Of a DNA stretch of 64,000 bases, positions 47,892 to 59,366 are shown piece by piece. Under the pieces are notes generated by a model. That model was not told where the DNA came from. It searched no databases and saw nothing but the letters and a program-made list of their open reading frames with translations. A program made the position numbers and the translations under genes. Position 1 is the first letter of the stretch; every line of letters begins with the position of its first letter. The stretch is from Membranipora membranacea. Lineage: Eukaryota > Bryozoa > Gymnolaemata > Cheilostomatida > Membraniporidae. The stretch covers positions 25,913,387 through 25,977,386 of the forward strand of contig OU612069.1 in NCBI GenBank assembly GCA_914767715.1, given 5' to 3'.

Positions 47892-50800
47892 TTAGCTATC
47901 GAGCCATTCAGCTGCTATTTTAGCAGCCTCAGCGATCTTTTTACGATCTTTCTTCCTTTCCTTTCTTTGTGATGAGCTAGGCCTAGAATCCATTGATTTT
48001 CTAGATTTCCGATGTTTTGATCTTGTAGAGTTGCGATGGGACGAGCCATTATCCATCGAGCCGCCTGATTTTAGGGAAGGATCACTCCTATTCCTTTTTG
48101 ATTCGAGGATATGTTTTTGTGAGGAGTCTCTCCTAGAATCCATTGATTTTCTTGATTTCCGATGTTTTGATCTTGATGGGTTGCGAATGGACGAGGCATT
48201 ACTCCTACTGCTTTTTGGTTTGACTCTTTGCCGACTCCGGTTTCTATACAGTAGTCTGTTCCCACTGCTTATGGACTCACAAACCTCAGTAGTAATGATG
48301 CTCTTCCCCCTTTTTTTAAGCCGTCGTTTGCGAGTATGCTTAATTTTCTTTTGGGAGCTGAGTATTGATGCCGGCTGATTGCTTACAGCATCTGTTCTTC
48401 CATTCCCGATCGGCTGACGGCCGATATACTGACTACCATGTATATGAGAGTCAATGGGACCCTTACTGGCTACCAAAATTTTGCCAGGAGCCAAACCAGC
48501 GGCAGGTAGGCTACCCCGTATTTCTATTTGCTCTATATCTAATGGATTATTCGATGAATACTGCTTCTCTGCCACTCCAAAATCATTTTTGGCTCTGATG
48601 TAGTTCGGATCGAGGCTGCCTTTGCTTAATACGCCATGGTTTTGATCATTCTTCACATCAGCAGTGGGACACGTGGATATTAGATTGAGGGGACCCTCAG
48701 CGCCTATATCAAAGCTGATAGATCGTTCAATCCCCTTATTCTTCGAGGGCACTTGTTTTGTGATGCCCAGTACTTTGTTAGAGGTAGGTTCATGTCTTTG
48801 ATTCCCCCCAACATCACAGGGAAGGGGAGCTGGTGGTATACAGGGGACCATGTGCTTGTCTCTGAGAATTTTAGGTACATGTGGCATCATCTCATCACGA
48901 TAGCCACTCTGCCTGTTTTGGGGAACTTTAGGCGGCTTTGGCATTTTCTCATCATGATATGGGTCTCCCATGGTTTTAAGTGGTCTGGATGAAGCTGGCA
49001 TTCTTTCATTATTATGTTGGCTCATAGGAGTAACTTGATCTTGGGCTTCTAATGGGGCTCTGTGACGCCTTGTTTCTGTTGTCTCGTGTAATTTTGTTGG
49101 CATTAACTGCAACTCTTGCTGCTCTCTCTGGAATGATTCGATATCATTCATAACTTTATTAATAGCGGAATCAGTATAATATTGGCGTAATGTATTCGGA
49201 TTATCTGACCCATCTATCTGTCGATCAGGTGGTTCACATTGTCTGTTATAGTTCTGGTTTTCAGGAGGACATGTTACAGGATGATAAGCATAATGGTGTT
49301 GTTCCAATATGTTTAAGCTAATGGAAGTATAATGTGCGGACGGAATGTCTTCTTGGCTGAAAAAGAAAAAGATCGATGTTGAGATAACTTTACACAGAGT
49401 TCAAATTTTGCGATACTGTCATTGACCTTGACCTTGTGTTTCTAATTGCTAGTTATGTCAGAGTCTCGCTGCATATCTCCATACACAGCCATCTGAGACT
49501 AAAATTACCTTCATATATTCTTTCATTGTAACACATTAACATGCCAAACTAAAATTCACTATCATTAAAAATTTCAATACCTAGACCAACTTCCAGCCAG
49601 TGGGGGAGCAGTATTGGAACCAACCAATTATAATTTCAGCTCTGGGCCGGCCTTAGACAATTCAGCAGTAAACTTTGACAGAGTCAAAAATTTATCGTTT
49701 AAATTTCTACCAACACAAGACAATAACAGTTGATCAATTGATAAAATGAAACAGTCAATGTTGATGGTGATGCAATTTCAAAGGCTCAGAAATTGATCCA
49801 ATGGGAAAAGCAAAATGTACAGCATGTAGCTGAACTTGGTAGCTTTCTATGGCCAAACACTTCATTCATAAAATACCACAAAATAATGTTTGGAGTCATT
49901 TGAGCCCTCAAACAGCGTTTTTTTATGGGTATTTACTGTAGGTACCATATAATACCACATAACGGAAATCTTTTCAGCTCTGATCAGATCTGTTTGGTGG
50001 ATCGGATTTATTTTTATTCCATGATGGGTTGTGGTATGAAAACACAGTAAAATTAGCGAATGGGTCCCGTGTGCGCAGAAGCAGAGCTAATCAAGGCGCA
50101 GGCCGTGTGTCTTTAACAGGTTTAAACGGTTTCGATCGGTTTGAATGAATTAAGTTATCAAGGGATTATACTTTTGCTACTCCAAGTCGGCAACAACGAG
50201 TAAACATTTCTGCTTGACTTCACTCACCTCACCTCTGGTTGCCGAGCCAGGCAGAGACTCTGCCCGCTGACTGCTTACGTACATCTGATGACCTGCTGTC
50301 TGATCTCATCACAAACTCAGCATTACCGGATACTCCAGGTACTCCACCAGGGTAAGCGTTACCGGCTCGAGGATTAGGGATCAGCTGACCTGGAGAGGGC
50401 AGCTGGTACGCTAGGCGTGGCTGATTAGGGTATTGTTTTGTACCAGCTGGATAATTACTGCTAGGGTTATTATAGTTCTGTGCTGGGATAGCTGGGATCG
50501 CAGGGTGGGGGATATATCCCCCCTGCATTACTTTCATGGGCACTGGTTGTTGTTGTTGGCTAGGACTGAGGCTTCTGCTATGTCTCTGCTGCTGTTGCTG
50601 TTGATTGTTTGGCTTGGTCATCGACTTGTAGGAGTAGCCAGAGTGTCCTGAGTGTTTGCGTTTACGATCTGTCGAGTTATTCCTGTCTAGGCTAGGCTGT
50701 CGTGGACTGGGCTTGGTTATTGGATTCTTGGAAATGTTGGCATACTCCACAACATTGCCAGACGTGGTGGCCTTAATTGTATGAGGTACTGAATTGGCCG

Positions 50801-52293
50801 AAGACCCGCGCTTATTCTTACGCTTAGCTGCTTTCTCGTAGTTCTCAGCAGCATCATACTTTTCATAGTCAACATCTGCCTTACTTTTTTGTGGAGGTTT
50901 TGGGACTTTTGACGCGACGTAATCGTAATCTTTTCCGCCGACCACGGGATAGTTAGCCCTATTATCGTTCAGCTCCTGGGTGTAGTCGTAGTCCCCACCC
51001 GCATTCTGAAAATCTCGTTTACAAACCCCAGAGCGTCTATGACGGGATGGCAATGATCGCTTTGACTTATCTGGCTTTGCCGAAAAAAAGTTGTTCTTTG
51101 TTGAATGTATCGATCTGCCTCTTTTACTTTTCTACAAAAAATGCCACCCAGTGATAATTCAGAGAATGTACTATCATTGACATAGAGTACCGCACCAATC
51201 ATAAGATTTCATACATGTGTAAACCTAAGTCATGTAACTAACTTCCACAGGTAACACGGCATGAGAGAAGCACAGGTAGATATAACAGAACGAGATACAA
51301 CAATGTGAGAGGGCCGTAAAAAACTAACTGTGAATCGGTAATGACCTTTAATGGTGCATGGTTGGTGCCAACGGTTGGTTCTCGATAACAAGAAAAAGCT
51401 TGGTTATAAATAGGTTAAATCACACTGAAGGGTTCTCATTGATCGGCTATGTTAAATTGATTTTAACTTGGATAAATGCTTGGGTGAAAAGTGGAAGGGA
51501 GGGCCCTCCATACAATGATGTTTATGATTAAAATTGATTGTTCTAACTCTTTATAGATCATTTAATACTAATATTAAGACTAATATTATTACCAATTAAT
51601 ACTAATACCTTCCAGTACTAAAGCTATCCTCTTCTAATACTCTCAACAACTAATACTAAAATCTTCTAATACTAAGACTAACATCTTCTAATACCAATAC
51701 CAACTAATACCAATACCTTCTAATAAGCATAATACATCCTAATACTAATACCTCCTAATACTTGTATCTTCTAATACTTATACCTTCTTATAATAATACT
51801 ATACATACCTTAGAGACCTTCATTGGACAACTCACCGTATAATGCTGTCCGCTGCTGACTCGATTGCGTCCACCAAAATTAAATGATTTACAACATTTAG
51901 TCATGTACACCACCAGTGAGGCAAGGATAACAATCTGTAAAAGGGAGTAAGAAAATGAAACGTCCCAATTAATTGTACGTCATTTTTTTTGTAATTTATT
52001 TAGAAATTCATTGACTGATCAGTATTTCAAAATGATGCTTCGTGCTTTACATGGTTTGCATTTCATGAACACCCGTGACACATGGTCTTATATGTCTCTG
52101 GTTTTAATAACATTCTGAGGAATCAGCGAAAGTAAAAAGATGGTATAATATTTATGAAAGGCTCGTAATAGACTGTAGTCATGTTGAACTCTATTGCACA
52201 ACACGGTGCTATTTATTTGGCCTCTTCAGTGACACTTACCACAATGCATAATATAGTGACTATAGCGCTAACTGCCCCATGACTTAGCGCCAT
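47892..52293 (-). CDS. LAT-like single-pass transmembrane adaptor candidate (4 exons, 838 aa)
   Basis: Exons 52240-52293, 51836-51934, 50233-51131 and 47892-49356 join in phases 0, 0 and 2. The N terminus MALSHGAVSAIVTILCIV continues into IVILASLVVYMTKCCKSF, giving a minimal extracellular end, one TM segment (about 9-29) and a juxtamembrane Cys32-Cys33 pair, a typical palmitoylation site. The tail is basic and disordered, with tyrosines in DYDYTQEL, DYDYVASKV, DYEKYDAAENY and VVEYANI. Y181-A-N-I fits the YxNx Grb2-SH2 ligand pattern, and PKPPQK/PKPPKVPQ could bind SH3 domains. The last exon carries a duplicated SKHRKSRKSMDSR segment in an RS-like tail. This architecture is that of LAT/NTAL/PAG adaptors; homology is not shown. 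Exon 3 ends in overlapping donors with an in-frame TGA, so a 350-residue short form ending NQR is also possible. Confidence 0.75.
51565..51810. repeat. Degenerate minisatellite, CTTCTAATACTAATACC-like unit
   Basis: About 245 bp of imperfect repeats of TTCTAATACTAATACC and shortened versions, lying in intron 2 of the adaptor-like gene just outside exon 2. Degeneration suggests an old array. Confidence 0.8.
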
Positions 52294-52363
52294 GGTATAC
52301 AGTAGTTCACTTCGACCTTCACCACCTCATCTGACCTCCTCCTGGTGGTGGCTTTCTGCTAGT

Positions 52364-52370
52364 TTTATAT
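52364..52370 (-). promoter_or_regulatory. Candidate TATA box of the adaptor-like gene
   Basis: The minus strand reads TATAAAA about 71 bases before the ATG at 52293, leaving a roughly 40-base 5' UTR. The start itself sits in TACCATGGC, a good translation context. Confidence 0.5.
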
Positions 52371-52560
52371 CTCAACTGAAACAAAATTTTCTTACAGACT
52401 CTCCGCATAAGCTTACAGACAAACAAACAATCTAGGTCTCTAGAACAAAAATGTTCAGCAAAGTCGCTTTATGTTACCTCAAGGAGTGCACGATGTGTGG
52501 GGGGGGGGGGTCTTCCAAGAAAACACGGCTGAGCTGACTATCAGATCACTCCAAGCTAGG

Positions 52561-52830
52561 AGTAGGAGGTGGCTCAGTTGGTTAGAGCGCCGGACTTCAA
52601 CACGCAAGTGTCGGAGGTCGTGGGTTCGAATCCCACTGCAGTCTATCTTCTACTGGGGATTGGTTGGCCCCCAGGTGTGCTCCGACCTGCCTGCAAACTG
52701 AGAGCAAATTGGCACAGATATTGCGGCCTCGCCATTAAGGCATTAATACTTCGCCGCCCATGCCTCGGAATGGGCGAGTGATATGACATCGGATTTTAAT
52801 CAACCTTTAATTTTAATCAATTTTAATCAA
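52561..52830 (+). mobile_element. SINE family 1, full-length reference copy
   Basis: The tRNA-derived head has an A box (GTGGCTCAGTTGGTTAGAGC) and a B box (GGGTTCGAATCCC). A conserved body follows (CCAGGTGTGCTCCGACCTGC; GCCGCCCATGCCTCGG), and a tail of TTTTAATCAA repeats. The same body occurs three more times in this window (about 14.6, 15.6 and 20.8 kb), so this is a family of moderate copy number. The open frame starting MAQLVRAPD is the well-known artefact of reading through a tRNA sequence. Confidence 0.85.
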
Positions 52831-54202
52831 GCTTGCTGAGCGAGACCTGCTAGCAGCTAGGGTTGTTATTCTCGCGAACGACTTGGGAAAATATTTGTCT
52901 TAATCAAAGTCTAGAGATGAGCGGCAACTTGAGCCAGGCGATGGCAATAATTTGGTCCAAAATCATCGTAGGTCAATATAAAACCCAGAGAATATCTACC
53001 AGTCCAGTAATGGTAGAGAGACTACTCGGACAATGCATGTAAAACCATCTCAATAACTAAGGCTTGGAAAATGATCATTTGTTCAAGAAGTGAAAGTATA
53101 TCCACTTACAAACGTGATGACACTCCTGTGATCCGCCACCCTGTGCTCCCTATACTCTGTCTTTAGAATGTGCAGCTAGAGTGAGTCAAATATCTAGATA
53201 CAGGTGTTTGTTATCTATCATAAACAGATTTTACCATCTTATCACCAGTGACTACATTACATTCTGTCCAATAAAAGCAAATATGTATAACAGCCTGCCA
53301 AAGTACAATGGAAACGCACAATACTGGTTTGTTTTCAACATGGATAACTTATCAATTCTAGAGAGTTTCATGACGCTGTGATTAAAACATGAACAGAAAT
53401 CGGCAAAGATAAGACTACACCAATTAATTAAATGAATGCGCCAATAGCCCTTTCTTAGAACTGTTTGTAGTGATGGTGTTTCATAATTTGCATACATAAT
53501 TGAGGCCTGTTTTTCACAGAGCACCATTCACTTTACTGTGTTGACATGTGACATAACCAAAGAGCATTTAGGCTTGTCTTGCCATCAGGAAGTTGTCTCA
53601 TCATACAATGAGAAAACACAACTCCTTAGCTGGCTCAAGTGCACCACCTTTGGTCTGTTCACCAGCAACAACTAACTACCTTTCATCATATATGAAATAT
53701 GATATTTTAGTGCATATTTTCTCCATTGAGATCCGTCGATCAAGTATAAACTGAGATAGTTGACTCATGTTATAAGGGTTAGATAGCCATAAGGTCAAAG
53801 TAGCATGTAGTAGCAAAGTAGCAGGAGAGCAGTTATATGAATAGGACAGAGTATTCTACACTACGTAGAAAATTAACAATGAAAGACCTGGCCATGAAAA
53901 CTTAGTTGTTATTCTACACGTTAAAGGGACGGGATATATTGCTTCACCTGATTTAATGGGCAGAATGTTGCCATTGATCAGGCATGAAAGACAAACTTTG
54001 AAAACTGCATTTAAGGCTCATTTGTTGAAAAAAAAATGACACAAAGGACTATAGTGACGATGAAATTTCTTTTCAGAGTGGTTGCCCTCAAAATATTTTG
54101 CATAAAAATCTTTGTTCAACATTTGAACAGAAGGTCCAACCTCTATAGAATTTATTCACATATCTTTGATCATTTGAAATATGCATTTCTACAAGTTAAA
54201 GT
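52831..54202. other. Intergenic between the adaptor-like and four-TM genes
   Basis: No gene supported; the 91-codon minus frame at 53252-53527 lacks exon borders or family resemblance. Confidence 0.45.
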
Positions 54203-57200
54203 TCATTTGTTCAGCTTTGAACCCAGCGAGAGAAGGCCTTTTCCGATGCCTTTTTTCACATCAGCTAGAATTCCAGTATTGCCCTTAGGCTGAGCTCCTG
54301 TATCTGCTGTATATGGGGGAGGGGGCTGTTGTGGTGTTTGGTGAAGTTGTTGTTGAGCAGGTTGTGCTGTAGGCTGATGTGGTGGTGTAGCCTGAGGTTG
54401 TTGCTGTGAGGTGTGAGCCATAGGAGGTGTGGGTGGGCTCCCGTTACTACTGGTAGGAAATGAGACTCTGTAAGCTGGTTGCTAGAGAGTGGTAGGGAAA
54501 ATAGATAAAGGTGAGTGACAACAAGCAAGACTCAGTGTAAAAAAAGATCCAGTGTATATCTGGGATAAATAGACATTTATGAACACGCTCATCCGGATAG
54601 CCTGGGAATCATACCAACATTAGGGGCCTGAGGTGTCTTGACTATTGCTTTTGTGGAGTTATCTGCTTGTGTACCAGTATTGTGCATTTTTGAATAACCA
54701 CTGTGCTGTGTTTCAGCTTTGTTTTTATTTTCTAGCTACAGGGTATTGAACAATTTTACGTATTGACAATGAGCAGCTGATTTGAACTCTCAGGGCTCAA
54801 TCAGGCGACAGTCTCACGGTATACACAATATAGATCTACTATAATCCACTACCTTAGTCCCTCCCTCCTGTCTCTGATGAGGTGGGTTATGAGGTTGGGT
54901 GGGCGGAGCTTGAGCAGTGGGAGGAGCCTGCTGCTGACCCTGACCCTGATTAGTGGTATGAGCAGGTCGTGGTATGGCTTGTTCTGGTGGAGGTAAGATG
55001 TATGTCTGAGCTCCAACACCTCTACAAAAGTATATATTTATATATATATGATCTCAGTAACAATCTATGCAGAATAATTCGATACTTATTACTAAATGGG
55101 TTTTATGTCTACAAGTATCTGCATCCACTCACTGACGTTTTATAGAAAATATAGATATCATTCCATCTGTTCAGACTTTGCATCACGAATACGCTGCGGT
55201 CGATTTGAATAATAACTCAATTGAATACAAAGAGTAAGACCAGGAAAACTCAGATGTGTTTGCAGAAGTTTAAGTTCACAATTTTACACAGACTTGGCTA
55301 GGTAACAGTTTCTCAACCTCATAACTATGTTGTATGAGATATCTAACATTAAGTGACTCCTAAACTACCTTAACTCTTAACTCTAGCAAATGGATCAAAT
55401 CCTATGTGTTACTTCAGATATTTTAAGCCTTTCAAACTTTGATCACTGATAGTCCAAACTGACCTGTATCGGTCGAAGCGCTTTCTTCCGTTCACAACGA
55501 CAAATATGGAGGATAGCGGCAGCATAACACAAGCAGCCAGAATCATTATCACACCGATCACCTAAGAAATAAGATATTGGTAAAACATACACCATAAGAA
55601 TATAAGCACAACTTTATAACATAACCAATAAGGTCAGTTAGATCTCTTAATGAAAGGCCTGACTAATAATGACTGGGAAAATCGCTCCGCAGTCCATACT
55701 GATCACCGTTTTATTGAATCTTATATTTCACTCAAAGAACTTTTGAAGATTATGGCTTGGACTGGATGCTACCAGTTAATCCTCCATCTCTTTTGTTTGA
55801 TGGCTAGTGCTTACTGACAACAAACAAAAGAAACTCTCAAATATTAAGAAAAGCTGCAACACCTACATGAAAAACAAAACTAGATTAAACCAAACCTAGA
55901 TGCAAACAAACCTATATAAACACACAATCATTGAAAACTGAGACACCATGAAGGACCTTACCTTGGCTCCCTCGTATATTTTCCCGTTTATTTTACCGAA
56001 GCCCATAGCATACATAACCAGACCGATAATACCCAGCACTATAGAGAGAGTGAGAAAGTATGCAGCTATCATAGGAGGGTCGTCATCCTCTGACAAGTTT
56101 GACTCATACCTATGAATATAACATAAATCTATGTTTTACATGTTGGCACTGTTATCAGACTGTGAAGAACTGGATGTGTTGCCACGAAAAAATACCGTAA
56201 GAACCAATTTCCAGAATTTTTTGATAGCAGAGAGTTCAAATTTTATTGGAGATATGGTATGCCTACAAGTTTTTAAAAGCGTGTTATCACTTTTGTATTT
56301 TAACTTCAAACATTAAATGTCCTGGACGACAAATTAGAGCATGTCCTCTTTATCGCTTTCTAACCATTTAGAGTAAAGTTTTAAGGTCACTCTGATTGAA
56401 TTTGCATTTAAATCTTTCAGCATGTGTCACCTCTCCAATCCATTTGAATTAAAAGATCTTTTTCTAGATTCAGCTACCTAAATTTGTTTTAATATAACTC
56501 ATCTCAGGTATTGTGCACTGACCAGCTGTTTTGTTGTATAGCCTGTGGTCCTTGCCCACTGAGGGCACGGCGTTCCTCCTCCCGTGCTCGTTTACTGAAC
56601 AGAACACAGTACATGACGGAGAAGGGGAGGATAGCCAGAGCAGTGACTATAAATATCGGTAACACTAATCCCCAGCCATCTACCCATACATCAGGGTTAG
56701 CTACACTCGGCAGACCACCTAATAACATATAAAATAATAAATATAAAATAAAAATAAATATATGCAAATTCTAATATAAGGCGAGCTCAATTGAGACATT
56801 AGATCTAGCCTGGTAGTTGCTCACCGAAAAGACATTTACCTGCTGAAACAGTAACTGACTCTCCAACCATTCCATTCAGTTGCGTGAACATTTAAATGAA
56901 GCTTTGTACCCCAACCAACTCAGATTGGATCTATGTTTGTAAGCGCGTGGGAGTTAAATGGCCAGCAGTTCACAGACAAATTCAGAAATAGAGACCTAAA
57001 TATTCACACTGCTAGGCTTAGCCCATTCAATGAGAATGTTATTTAGTTTACAGAATGTTGGACTTACCGCCTCCAGCAACTAGAGAGCAGTAAAAGGCAG
57101 CGACTAACAGCAGCACAGCCATACAACCGAACGCCCACGCTAAGTTTAACCTCCATCCATATTTACCATACGGGGGCCGGCAACATAAGAAATCTACAAA

Positions 57201-58305
57201 TACACCAAATAATCTAACTGATGAAAATTGCTGGTTTTTCTGGTCTGGTTTGTCACAATTCAACTTAAATTTCCCTGAATATTGAAAAAAAATTATCGAT
57301 TTCACCTACCCGCCAGATTTCACACCTAAACAGCTGATGTCGAACCCGAAACTCAAACAGTACATAATGAATACTGAGAATATATATTCGGAGTCTACTA
57401 TCTACAAAACGGATCATTCAGTCAAAATCTTGATACCATTGGTTTAAATGCTTTTATAGCTCGATCCAAAATGTCTGAATTTCATGTCTTCCCTTTCACT
57501 GGCAAGACAAAGGCTGGAGAGGGAACAACTCCTAATACAGGCAATTTGGATCAAACTTCAACTTCAACAGAAAAAAACATATTATATTGATTTCCTATAG
57601 TTAAGTGGGGCCACCAAGATCAAAGAATTAGAAATAGAGTATGGAGACTCACTGCAGTCACAGGAGGTATTATTACAGCAGTCAGAGTCGAGACAGTCAC
57701 AGCATGAGCTGCAGTCACATCCACAGCAGTGTGAGGCTGTGTATCTCTGATTGTTACTACGTCCACCGGCGGCTGACCAAGTTCTGTAAGGATAAGATCA
57801 AGATTGTTGTATCTAAAATGATAAGGTTGGTACACTCGCTAAGAACCACACTTCTATTTGACTCGCAATATCAATTTATTGGCTGCATTGGTACTGAGGA
57901 CTGTACCTGCTAATCCACCAATTTCGTCAATATTAATTTCTTGCACTGATGCAGGTGGCGATATAGCCCTGAGACCAAAGCTAACAAAAAGAGATCAGAT
58001 GGGGCTGTTTACAAGGCAAACTCCAGAACACTATGAGAGGATTTAGTCTGCTCTGCCATTATTTGGTTAATCACTGCATTATCAAACATGATCTAGATTT
58101 TCTTAAGCCATATTTGACTCGACCAGAGAGATTTTCAAGAATCTGCGCTAGGAAAATAATTTACGTTCAAATCTATACAATTATAGTTGAATACGTAGCA
58201 TTATTTTACTCACCCATTCTGTTGGGGGTTCTGTCGGCCAGCCCATTGTGTTTGGTAAGCCCCAGGAGCGTAATAGCCCTGAGGCTGTGCTGAGGTACCA
58301 TACAT
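54203..58305 (-). CDS. Four-TM protein with cysteine cluster and cationic C-terminal helix (8 exons, 412 aa)
   Basis: Exons 58214-58305, 57653-57783, 57068-57193, 56523-56718, 55962-56109, 55464-55561, 54853-55021 and 54203-54481 join with matching phases to a single 1,239-base frame. There is no signal peptide. The Q/G/Y-rich start MYGTSAQPQGYYAPG is followed by 13 cysteines within residues 50-79 (HCCGCDCSSCCDCLDSDCC), probably cytosolic and lipid- or metal-bound. Four hydrophobic segments follow at about 90-113, 132-157, 195-218 and 232-254. The tail is Pro/Gln-rich (PPPEQAIPRP; QPPPPY) and ends with a 23-residue Lys/Gly/Leu helix, starting GILADVKKGIGKGLL, that should be amphipathic. Topology with both ends cytosolic is inferred. 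It lacks the CCG loop of true tetraspanins and I do not recognise the family. A further possible exon (54613-54731, LENKNKAETQ) is open but out of phase. Confidence 0.8.
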
Positions 58306-59366
58306 GCTATAAATCTATTCACTCCACTCTTACTCCACAGAACAATTATCAACGACTCACTATTGTTTTACTTCATATGAAGACATTTCCACTACTATGC
58401 TGCCTCATTATTGAGTCTAAAGATTGAACTTCCAACAGCATTTCTTTGATGCTAAGGTGTGATGATATTCGTAATGTTTATCAGTAAAAGCTCAAGGACA
58501 TCGACTTGGGAGTTGTTTTCCCTAAGTCTAGGGAAGCAAAGCGCAGGGCTTTCAATCATTAGAAACTTTTCATATTACTTTTAATATTTGCTGTTAAATC
58601 CAATTCGGAGAGCTTTGTTTGTCACAAAATGTTTGTCTTTGAACTATTTTGTATAGTGGAAGTAAATTGTACTGGAACTGTCACCCTAAGACCAAACATA
58701 AATGAGTGTCTGAACAAAACCAGGGAATCTTTCCCTGCTTCTAATTTTTTCAGCTGGATACCAGGGCCATTGTAAATGGCAACTGCTTAGCTACTAACTA
58801 CCTTAAGTTTCATGTGTCTGGCTGCGATTTTCAAGTCTCATCTTCAAGGGTCATTTGTAATCATTTCCTTAATTAGATATGTTGAACTTAAGCACTATGA
58901 CATGTTTTTTTTCTGTCATTATGCCAGTGTAACAAAATTACTATAAACACAGTCCTGAAGAAACCACCGGTTAGAAACTAATGCTCACATGATAGCTTCA
59001 GCACTTTTTAGTATCGAATTCACAGATTTTTACAGCTTTCATGAATAAAATTGGAAGAAAGGACCTTGGTACGAAATCAGTATTGGTGATCGTAGCTTGA
59101 AACTGTTGTATTTGAAGAGCTTGATTACGCAGTGACGTACACAAAGAGAGATCACAACATGCCTTCAGTGATTCACAAATCCCAGAGTAATACAAATTTT
59201 CCAGTTTTAAGTCACAAAATTCAAAAACCTATGCCTTGTTCAGCCGGACGTGCCAAAGTCAAACGTCCGATGTTGAGCACATTTCGCTAACACAGGGAAC
59301 TACTCCTCAGTACTGGTACTTCACTCACTACTATACTGGATAGTTGATCAGGGATACAGTCATCTA
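58306..59366. other. Intergenic/promoter region of the four-TM gene
   Basis: About 1 kb between the end of the coiled-coil gene and the start of the four-TM gene. No TATA box at a fitting distance and no exon recognised. Confidence 0.45.

Noticed and set aside
52569-52781. 70-codon frame starting MAQLVRAPD
   Set aside because: It reads through a tRNA-derived SINE head; this N terminus is a familiar artefact of translating tRNA sequence.
54613-54731. Open segment LENKNKAETQ as an extra exon of the four-TM gene
   Set aside because: It is entered in phase 0 but its donor leaves phase 1, which puts the next exon out of frame; skipping it gives a clean frame.
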